Below are positions 5,982 through 11,633 of a stretch of 11,633 nt of DNA, one piece after another. A model generated the notes under the pieces. The model was not told the DNA's origin and did not search any database. It worked only from the letters and a program-made list of their open reading frames with translations. The stretch spans positions 1-11,633 of the forward strand of contig CAYYGL010000152.1 of NCBI GenBank assembly GCA_964471235.1. The letters run 5' to 3'. Within the stretch, counting starts at the first letter, position 1, and every line of letters begins with the position of its first letter. Source of the DNA: CAYYGL01 sp964471235. Lineage in GTDB: Bacteria > Calditrichota > Calditrichia > RBG-13-44-9 > J075. The position numbers and the translations under genes were made by a program.

Positions 5982-8054
5982 ATGGAGAAGACTCATACAA
6001 CCGGAACAACAGATGCACCCGAAAAGAGACCGGCAACCGAGATGGACGGATTTCGATTATTTGCCAATACGATCCGCACCCTGTCGATGGATGCCGTGCA
6101 AAAAGCCAACTCCGGACATCCGGGGATGCCCCTGGGGATGGCGGATGCCGCCACAGTGCTGTGGCTTAAATACCTGAAGCATAACCCCGGGGACGACCGA
6201 TGGATAGACCGGGATCGCTTTGTGCTATCCGCCGGGCATGGCAGCATGCTCCTCTACAGTCTTTTACACCTCACCGGCTACAATCTTTCTTTATCCGAAA
6301 TTCGCTCATTTCGCCAGTGGGGAAGTAAGACGCCGGGACACCCGGAATTTGGGCATACCCCCGGCGTGGAAACCACAACCGGACCGTTAGGGCAGGGAAT
6401 TTCCAATGCTGTGGGGATGGCGCTCACCGAACGCTGGCTGGCAGAACGCTTTAACCGACCCGACTTTCCTATTATCAACCACTTTACGTATGTGATTGCC
6501 AGCGATGGGGATTTGATGGAGGGCATTTCCCATGAAGCCTGCTCCCTTGCCGGGCACCTGGGGTTGGGGAAATTAATAGTATTGTATGATGATAACCACA
6601 TCAGTATCGACGGTTCTACGGATTTGGCGTTTACGGAAGACGTACTGGCGCGTTTCCGGGCATACCACTGGCACACCCAGCAGGTGGATGGGCACAATAT
6701 GGTGGAAGTGGATGCCGCCCTTCGCCGCGCACAGGAGGTATCCGACCGCCCTTCGATCATCGCCTGCCGCACCATTATCGGGTATGGTAGTCCGAATCGG
6801 GCAAATACCGCCAGAGCCCACGGGGAGCCGTTGGGAGAAGAGGAGGTAAGGCTTACCAAACAGCAACTCGGCTGGAAGGAAACGGCTGCCTTTCAGATAC
6901 CGGAAGCAATCCATGCCTTTCGGGAAGCGGTGATGCAAAAAGGAGCATCGTTACAACACCGATGGCAAGAGCTGTTTGCCCGTTACCAGACAACCTATCC
7001 GGAAGAAGCGGCGATGTTCCAACAGGTATTTAACAGGGATTTTCCGGCGACATTGGAGCTCTCAATCCCTTCATTTCCAGCCGAGACGCCCCTTGCCACC
7101 CGGGCAGCATCCGGGAAGGTTATTGACATTGTTTCCCGGGGTATCCCCAACCTGGTGGGTGGTTCGGCGGACCTGAGCGGCTCAAACAACACCCGTCCCG
7201 GGGAGGAAGCACATCTGACCGCCGGGGATTTTCAAGGGCGCTACATTCATTTCGGGGTTCGGGAGCATGGAATGGGGGCTATCCTGAACGGGATGGCGTT
7301 ACACGGCGGGGTCATTCCTTACGGCGGCACCTTCCTGGTCTTCTCGGACTATATGCGTCCTGCCATTCGTCTTGCCGCCATGATGAAGCTCCCGGTGATT
7401 TACGTGTTCACCCACGATTCAATCGGATTGGGAGAAGATGGTCCCACTCACCAGCCGGTTGAACAGCTAACCGCATTGCGGGTCATTCCCAATCTGACGG
7501 TAATCCGCCCGGCGGATGCCAACGAAACAATTGCCGCCTGGCAGGCAGCCCTGCAAAACCGCAACGGTCCCACCGTCCTCATCCTTACCCGGCAGAAACT
7601 ACCGGTGCTGAACAGAGCAGCAAACGGCTATACATCGGCGGCTCATGCCCTGAAAGGCGGGTATGTTATCTCAACGGCACCCCACCCTCAGGCACTGTTA
7701 ATCGCCAGTGGTTCGGAAGTGCACATCGCATTGGAAGCTCACCATCAACTGCTCAAATCCGGTGTGCCCACCAAGGTGGTATCCATGCCCAGCATGGAAT
7801 TGTTCGAAGCCCAACCGGAAAGCTACCGGGAAGCGGTGCTGCCCACCCGAATCCAGGCGCGGGTTGCCATTGAAGCCGGAATTACCACGGGCTGGCACCA
7901 ATATGTTGGCAAGTACGGAGAGATTGTGGGATTGGACCGTTTTGGCGCATCGGCACCATACCAGCGCCTTTACAAAGAACTGGGCATTACCTCGGAAACA
8001 ATCATAAATTCCGTTATGAGGTCTATTCAACGCGTGCGTACCATTAGCTGTTAA
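5982..8054 (+). CDS. tkt: Transketolase
   Basis: Thiamine-diphosphate enzyme moving two-carbon ketol units between sugar phosphates; in the CBB cycle it helps regenerate pentose phosphates from fructose 6-phosphate and sedoheptulose 7-phosphate. 690 aa, full length. In the N-terminal PP domain: SGHPGMPLG (44-52), GHGSMLLY (85-92), TGPLGQGISNAVGMA (133-147), and the metal/TPP motif SDGDLMEG (174-181) extending to DDNHISIDG. In the Pyr domain: the catalytic Glu428 of VREHGM and THDSIGLGEDGPTHQPVEQL. The C-terminal domain has the usual ASGSE segment. The ATG at 5982 is preceded by GAGG seven nt away. An earlier in-frame TTG at 5967 directly follows the prk stop and is less likely; ATG at 6042 would also leave a complete enzyme. 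The tight spacing to prk indicates co-transcription in the CBB operon. It is the last gene, followed by convergent rfbC. Confidence 0.97.
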   Translation: MEKTHTTGTTDAPEKRPATEMDGFRLFANTIRTLSMDAVQKANSGHPGMPLGMADAATVLWLKYLKHNPGDDRWIDRDRFVLSAGHGSMLLYSLLHLTGYNLSLSEIRSFRQWGSKTPGHPEFGHTPGVETTTGPLGQGISNAVGMALTERWLAERFNRPDFPIINHFTYVIASDGDLMEGISHEACSLAGHLGLGKLIVLYDDNHISIDGSTDLAFTEDVLARFRAYHWHTQQVDGHNMVEVDAALRRAQEVSDRPSIIACRTIIGYGSPNRANTARAHGEPLGEEEVRLTKQQLGWKETAAFQIPEAIHAFREAVMQKGASLQHRWQELFARYQTTYPEEAAMFQQVFNRDFPATLELSIPSFPAETPLATRAASGKVIDIVSRGIPNLVGGSADLSGSNNTRPGEEAHLTAGDFQGRYIHFGVREHGMGAILNGMALHGGVIPYGGTFLVFSDYMRPAIRLAAMMKLPVIYVFTHDSIGLGEDGPTHQPVEQLTALRVIPNLTVIRPADANETIAAWQAALQNRNGPTVLILTRQKLPVLNRAANGYTSAAHALKGGYVISTAPHPQALLIASGSEVHIALEAHHQLLKSGVPTKVVSMPSMELFEAQPESYREAVLPTRIQARVAIEAGITTGWHQYVGKYGEIVGLDRFGASAPYQRLYKELGITSETIINSVMRSIQRVRTISC

Positions 8055-8111
8055 CAACCGGACACAGCATGCCCACCGGCAGGCATTTGCCAATAAGGAC
8101 ATGATGAATGA

Positions 8112-8141
8112 GTGGGGAAGAAGCGCGCTTTACTTCCACAC
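8112..8141. terminator. Imperfect hairpin at convergent tkt/rfbC junction
   Basis: GTG-x-GGAAG-AAG (8112-8123) pairs with CTT-TA-CTTCC-x-CAC (8128-8141) around a CGCG loop, with one mismatch and a two-base bulge. It overlaps the rfbC stop codon and lies 58 nt past the tkt stop. Position suits a bidirectional terminator, but neither side has a clear T-run. A smaller ATGCC/GGCAT stem at 8069-8086 lies between. Confidence 0.3.
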
Positions 8142-8693
8142 CGGCAGATGCTCCCGGGGTATTGTTGCCAGGGTATGGAAATGTTGATCCTTGTCCGATA
8201 ACACCGGTTCCCCGTCCAGCGGCCAGTCGATGTGAACTTGCGGATCGGACCACAGGATGCCGTATTCATCCTCCGGTGAATAATAATCGCTGCATTTGTA
8301 CATCACATCCGCAGTTTCACTCAGCACATAAAAACCATGGGCAAAGCCTTCAGGGATGTAAAGCTGTTTTTTGTTCTCGGCAGAGAGGATAACGCCCACC
8401 CATTTCCCAAAGGTGGGGGAATGTAACCGGATATCCACCGCCACATCAAATATTTTTCCCTGCATCACATACAACAGTTTTGCCTGGGGCTGCCGTAATT
8501 GATAATGCAACCCCCGCAAAATTCCTCTGGAAGAATGGGAGTAATTATCCTGCACAAAAATCTCCGGTATTCCATAAGCGGCATATTTTTTACCATGGAA
8601 AGTTTCCATAAAAAATCCCCGGGCATCCTGGTAAACCTTCGGTTCAATTATCAACACCCCGGGTAAATCCGTTTCCGTTACCTGTATCGACAT
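8130..8693 (-). CDS. rfbC: dTDP-4-dehydrorhamnose 3,5-epimerase family protein
   Basis: RmlC-type cupin that epimerises dTDP-4-keto-6-deoxyglucose at C3 and C5 on the way to dTDP-L-rhamnose, a precursor of surface polysaccharides. 187 aa, the family's usual size. The catalytic dyad His63 (in RGILRGLHYQ) and Asp169 (in LSDKD) is present at the expected numbering, along with Arg60, Lys72 and Tyr132. FVQDNYSHS, IPEGFAHGF and WSDP motifs also fit. AGGAGG lies 10 nt before the ATG. It lies downstream of the UDP-glucose dehydrogenase-like gene on the same strand after a 161-nt low-complexity gap. The partner genes rfbA, rfbB and rfbD are not in the window, so a related 3- or 5-epimerase for another deoxysugar cannot be excluded. 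Confidence 0.93.
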   Translation of the reverse strand: MSIQVTETDLPGVLIIEPKVYQDARGFFMETFHGKKYAAYGIPEIFVQDNYSHSSRGILRGLHYQLRQPQAKLLYVMQGKIFDVAVDIRLHSPTFGKWVGVILSAENKKQLYIPEGFAHGFYVLSETADVMYKCSDYYSPEDEYGILWSDPQVHIDWPLDGEPVLSDKDQHFHTLATIPREHLPVWK

Positions 8694-8854
8694 CCTGCAT
8701 CTTCCTCCTGAATAAGTTTAGGTTCTGGGGAGGAATGGGGGAATGGGAAGAAGGTATGGGTAAAAGGAAGGGAGGAACGCATGAGGGTGTTGACTAAGCA
8801 CCGGTTTCTTTAAGTTCCCACCAGCCATCCCCCTTACCTTATACCTTATACCCT
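8694..8854. repeat. Purine/pyrimidine-skewed low-complexity region between ugd and rfbC
   Basis: The plus strand carries a purine-rich tract (about 8727-8777, many GGG/GGGG runs and GGTAAAAGG) and then a pyrimidine-rich tract (about 8826-8888) built from short units such as CCTTATA, CCCTTTA and CCTTTTA. GGTAAAAGG (8759-8767) and CCTTTTACC (8858-8866) are exact inverted copies, so the two tracts could pair. Between them GGTGTT/AGCACC (8787-8803) makes a small hairpin. The tract runs into the last codons of the upstream gene. The G-runs could form a quadruplex on the plus strand. Confidence 0.55.
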
Positions 8855-10261
8855 TTACCTTTTACCTTTACCCCATCCCCTCTCCCCCGGTGTCATCAGT
8901 GGGGAGCCAACGGCAAGGTATGTATACCCTTTTTCCACCAGCGCTTTATAATCCGGTATCATCCGCCGCCCATCGATGATCAGGTAAGGCGGCGGCACGG
9001 TACGCTCGATGAAAGCAGAAATCCCCCGGAACTCCTCCCAATCGGTAGAGATAAACAACCCGTCGCTTTCTTCAATGGCTGCTTCCGGAGAGTCAAAATA
9101 TTCGATTCGGGCATAGTCAGGGTTCCAGGCAGGATCGAACATTTTTCTGGCTTCTCCAATGGCTAATGGATCGTATGCTTTAATTTTCTGTACCCCCTCT
9201 TTCAGGAGCAGTTCAATTGCCTTAATGGCAGAGGCATCGCTGATATCGTTGGTAAGTTTTTTGAACGCCAGCCCTAACAAGGCGATGGTTTTTCCGCGAA
9301 AAGAAAAGTTCGCTTCCTCGATTGCCCGCCTTACCAGGTAAGATTTCTGATACTGATTTATCTCCAGAGAAGCCTCCAGAATACGGGTATCTATATTGGC
9401 TTTTTTTAATTGGTAAATGATGGAGCGGATATCCTGGCTAAAATTTCGTCCTCCGGCGCCATTGCTCACATAAGAGCCCCAGGTACTGATCCGCTCGTCT
9501 GCGGTGACCCCGCGTCGTAAATCCTCTATTTTGACATTGGGGAAGCGCTCCCCAATTCTTGCTCCCACCCCATTCCAGAAAGAGATATAAGTCAACAGCA
9601 TGGCATTGGCAGTAAATTTAATGGCTTCGGCTGTTTCCGGGGTGGTTTCAATATATTTGATTCGCACATGATTAACGAATTGGGAATACACCCGCCGCAA
9701 CAACTTAAAATCTTCCTCGGTATCGCATCCTACCACCACCCGGTCCGGGCGACGCGCCTGGGAGACCGCCGTGCCCTCCGATAAAAATTCCGGATTGGCA
9801 GCCACTCCAAAATTCTTCACCCCATGCTGCTGTGCCAATTCCTCCAGATAACGCACCGTACCGATTGGCAACGTGCCCTTGTTTACCAGAACCACCCTGC
9901 GTTCTCCACTCCGTTTAGCCAGGTGTTTTGCCACATTTTCCACCGCTTTCCGGTACGCTGCCAGATTGGTGGAACCATCAGGTTCCAGCGGAGTGGGAAC
10001 ACAGAAAAAAATCACCTCTGCCGTTTCTATCACACCCGTTAATTTGTCGGTAAAAAACAAATACCGATTCAGCATTTCCCGGATGGCATTGGTTAACCCC
10101 GGTTCATATACATATTTCTCGATGTCCCGGGGTTCCCCGGTGGCATACGCTTTAATTTTATCCCGATCCGTATCATACGCATACACCTCATGCCCATATT
10201 CGGAACAAATCGCGGCTTGTACCAAACCAATATAACCGCTCCCTACCACGATGATTTTCAT
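8855..10261 (-). CDS. UDP-glucose 6-dehydrogenase-like protein lacking the catalytic cysteine
   Basis: Member of the UDP-glucose/GDP-mannose dehydrogenase family, which oxidises a UDP-hexose to the uronic acid in two NAD-dependent steps. 468 aa from the ATG at 10261, chosen because GAGGGAG lies 7 nt upstream and the Rossmann motif VVGSGYIG begins directly; an in-frame extension to 10513 is spurious. Visible: Rossmann loop (5-12), FFCVPTP (85-91), NPEFLSEGTA (156-165), Lys215 and Asn219 of the dimerisation domain, and a C-terminal UDP-binding domain with GLAFKK and ISTDWEEF. The family motif GGSCFPKD reads GGRNFSQD here: the nucleophilic Cys is Asn273 (AAT) while the following Asp277 is kept. 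The GLAFKxxTDD segment is altered to KKLTNDI. It may thus stop at the aldehyde, act on another sugar, or use a different mechanism. The last few residues are encoded by a low-complexity tract. Lies in a polysaccharide block with rfbC. Confidence 0.88.
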   Translation of the reverse strand: MKIIVVGSGYIGLVQAAICSEYGHEVYAYDTDRDKIKAYATGEPRDIEKYVYEPGLTNAIREMLNRYLFFTDKLTGVIETAEVIFFCVPTPLEPDGSTNLAAYRKAVENVAKHLAKRSGERRVVLVNKGTLPIGTVRYLEELAQQHGVKNFGVAANPEFLSEGTAVSQARRPDRVVVGCDTEEDFKLLRRVYSQFVNHVRIKYIETTPETAEAIKFTANAMLLTYISFWNGVGARIGERFPNVKIEDLRRGVTADERISTWGSYVSNGAGGRNFSQDIRSIIYQLKKANIDTRILEASLEINQYQKSYLVRRAIEEANFSFRGKTIALLGLAFKKLTNDISDASAIKAIELLLKEGVQKIKAYDPLAIGEARKMFDPAWNPDYARIEYFDSPEAAIEESDGLFISTDWEEFRGISAFIERTVPPPYLIIDGRRMIPDYKALVEKGYTYLAVGSPLMTPGERGWGKGKR

Positions 10262-10268
10262 CCGATAT

Positions 10269-10275
10269 CTCCCTC
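10269..10275 (-). promoter_or_regulatory. Ribosome binding site of the UDP-glucose dehydrogenase-like gene
   Basis: GAGGGAG on the minus strand, 7 nt before the ATG at 10261. It decides the start: the 84-residue in-frame extension upstream has no family similarity, runs through low-complexity DNA and has no comparable site. Confidence 0.8.
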
Positions 10276-10400
10276 TATCGTTATAACCGTGAAATGTTGC
10301 CAGGAAATTTAACCAACAACTTTTACTGAGGCTATTTTCTTTTTTATTAGCCGAATATAAAATGTGCTGGTTCCCTGGGGGGTGCAGAACAAACATCCCG

Positions 10401-10412
10401 GGTACCGGTACC
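10401..10412. repeat. Perfect 12-bp palindrome GGTACCGGTACC
   Basis: A self-complementary 12-mer made of two abutting GGTACC units, 140 bp upstream of the UDP-glucose dehydrogenase-like start. It could be an operator or part of a mobile repeat. Nothing else identifies its role. Confidence 0.3.
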
Positions 10413-10643
10413 AACTGATGGCGGTTCATGAGGGAAACGGGATGAGTATTGCTTTGGGATTCCCTACGAGACAGGTTGGATTGCAGCTTGCTCTTCCATC
10501 TCCATCTTTCCATCCCTCATCTACGCCTACCTGCCTCATGGAGATTGCTGTCAGCTCCCGGGGGATAGCGGACAACGGAACGCCGAAAGCTCCCCCCACC
10601 CATCTACCTCCTTCTCCATCCATCACCACCTTATTATTTTCTC

Positions 10644-11633
10644 CTATCCACTCCCGGAAAGATAAGCCATCAGGGAGATGAACCGGATAAACAGCCGGGG
10701 ATCGGTTCCCGGTTTTTTTGTCAACTCTTGAAGCCTGTTGGCAATAAAACCGGGGACATTGGCGGGAAAATCCTTAATCAAGGCTGTGATGGTCGCTTCT
10801 ACCCCCCCGTTCAACCCGGTTAACTGATTCAGCAATTGTTGAGAGCGCTGTCCGGCATCATTCTTCCCCTGAAACTTGCGCAATAGATTCCGGGCAATAC
10901 TTCTTACCTTTTCTCCCGGTAAAGGAGTTTGTAAATGATTGGGAATTAATGGGATTGCCGCAATCTCCGGAAAGAAGGTTTTCCAGTAATAAAACATGAT
11001 CCGCTGATGATTGCGTAGTTGTTTATCCATGTCAAAACAAACCTCGGAGAGATGATAATCCGAGAAAGGGGAGAACCCGACGCTGCAATTGTGAACTGCC
11101 ACCGGGGTGGCGGCTGTTAATCCCCGCCCCTGGGTGTAATTGATTAAAATCTCTACAAAATCTTCATGCACATGCCCGGCATTGCGATTGACTTCCAGAA
11201 TTCCCCGGCAGGCATTGAGCATCCACACTTCGATATCCGGCAGCAGGATGCCTTCCAGGGAAGTTTCATCCAACGCCTGGGGAAGATTATAGAGCATGGA
11301 TTGGTAAAACGGAATGTCCCGGATGGAGCTGTTGTCCGGTTGTGCCGCAGTACCGTCTTGAGAGGTATTCCGAGTGGCGTTCAGGTACCCGCCGGTTAAA
11401 AATTCTCCCGGGTACGTTAACAAGGGGTGCGCTGGTGACCGGTTACAAAATGAATGATAACGATGGATACTTTCGAAAAACTCCAGGGAATGAATTAAGC
11501 GGAATGTACGGGTCGCTTGTGCCATGTATTGAAAAAGCAACTCCGGTGAGAACGTATTGATTTGCAAATCGGTTTTGTACACCCGTGCAATTTTACTGGC
11601 GATTTTCTTTTCCCGCTTTTTGCCCGGGGAATC
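10644..11633 (-). CDS. Asparagine-synthase-like amidotransferase, C-terminal part (5' end outside window)
   Basis: The reading frame is open from the window edge (11633) to TAG at 10644-10646; there is no start codon with a ribosome site, so this is the last 329 codons of a longer gene. It resembles, at low identity, the ATP-pyrophosphatase synthetase domain of AsnB-type enzymes: a KKIASKIARVYKTDLQINTFSPELL segment (helix and strand after the nucleotide site, read in parts), a glycine-rich GEFLTGGYL where AsnB proteins have GGDE-FGGY-like sequence, SVGFSPFSDYHLSE matching the R-x-PFLD-x-L-V segment, and FFPEIAAIPLIP matching the Y...PELA-IP motif. The SGGxDS ATP loop would lie outside the window. 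AsnB-like proteins in polysaccharide clusters often amidate sugar acids, which would fit the neighbouring uronic-acid-type dehydrogenase. Assignment is by pattern only and moderately sure. Confidence 0.55.
   Translation of the reverse strand, partial: DSPGKKREKKIASKIARVYKTDLQINTFSPELLFQYMAQATRTFRLIHSLEFFESIHRYHSFCNRSPAHPLLTYPGEFLTGGYLNATRNTSQDGTAAQPDNSSIRDIPFYQSMLYNLPQALDETSLEGILLPDIEVWMLNACRGILEVNRNAGHVHEDFVEILINYTQGRGLTAATPVAVHNCSVGFSPFSDYHLSEVCFDMDKQLRNHQRIMFYYWKTFFPEIAAIPLIPNHLQTPLPGEKVRSIARNLLRKFQGKNDAGQRSQQLLNQLTGLNGGVEATITALIKDFPANVPGFIANRLQELTKKPGTDPRLFIRFISLMAYLSGSG

Larger units (their letters stand above)
10262..10643. other. 382-bp intergenic region with pyrimidine-rich tracts
   Basis: No supportable gene. 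On the plus strand two pyrimidine-rich stretches (about 10490-10525 and 10594-10640), made of CCATCT/CCATCC/CCTTCT-like units, flank a mixed segment. A 67-codon minus-strand frame (10426-10629) runs through them but has low-complexity ends and no known domain. A perfect palindrome lies at 10401-10412. GGCTA/TAGCC arms enclose an A/T-rich loop around 10330-10353. The skewed composition is like that downstream of the dehydrogenase gene, so that gene is bracketed by such tracts. Confidence 0.5.

Noticed and set aside
10262..10513. 84-residue N-terminal extension of the UDP-glucose dehydrogenase-like protein
   Set aside because: Family proteins begin at the Rossmann motif; the extension is intergenic-like and the strong ribosome site is at 10269-10275.
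10426..10629. 67-codon minus-strand frame
   Set aside because: Runs through low-complexity tracts with no known domain; could be a repeat-borne frame but there is no evidence of a gene.
1..11633. tRNA or rRNA genes, CRISPR arrays, transposase genes
   Set aside because: None seen: no cloverleaf-like sequence, no regularly spaced repeats and no transposase motifs on either strand.

Overview
The window comes from a bacterial genome, most likely a draft or metagenome assembly, since a run of ten Ns sits inside a gene. It encodes a mevalonate-pathway decarboxylase, a selenocysteine-type SelD, a Calvin-Benson-Bassham (CBB) operon with form I Rubisco and a plant/cyanobacterial-like phosphoribulokinase, and envelope-sugar genes. 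This suggests an uncultivated, facultatively or obligately autotrophic bacterium. Chloroflexota is one plausible home because members combine the mevalonate pathway with deep-branching form I Rubiscos, but the sequence alone does not settle the phylum.

Layout. 1-307: non-coding, with T-tailed hairpins and repeat-like sequence. 308-2374 (minus): selD followed by mvaD. selD has an in-frame UGA at its catalytic position, a SECIS-like hairpin just after it, and a scaffold gap near its 3' end whose length breaks the reading frame. With the frame corrected, selD ends one base before the mvaD start. 2375-3036: a 662-bp divergent intergenic region rich in inverted repeats, including two or three stacked hairpins in the likely rbcL leader. 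3037-8054 (plus): rbcL, rbcS, prk and tkt, a compact CBB operon for CO2 fixation, the ribulose-1,5-bisphosphate supply step and carbon-skeleton recycling. 8055-8129: convergent junction with an imperfect hairpin. 8130-11633 (minus): a nucleotide-sugar/polysaccharide block read in the order asparagine-synthase-like gene (cut by the window edge), UDP-glucose dehydrogenase-like gene, rfbC. Purine/pyrimidine-skewed low-complexity tracts lie on both sides of the dehydrogenase gene.

How the genes work together. Prk makes ribulose 1,5-bisphosphate, RbcL/RbcS carboxylates it, and transketolase helps regenerate ribulose 5-phosphate. SelD makes selenophosphate, needed for selenocysteine and so for its own synthesis. 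MvaD supplies isopentenyl diphosphate. The right-hand block points to synthesis of a surface polysaccharide containing deoxysugar and possibly amidated uronic acid.

Most notable: the recoded UGA and SECIS in selD; the gap-induced frame break; the mixed green-like/red-like signature of the Rubisco together with a very short small subunit; and the replacement by Asn of the catalytic Cys in the UDP-glucose dehydrogenase-like protein.
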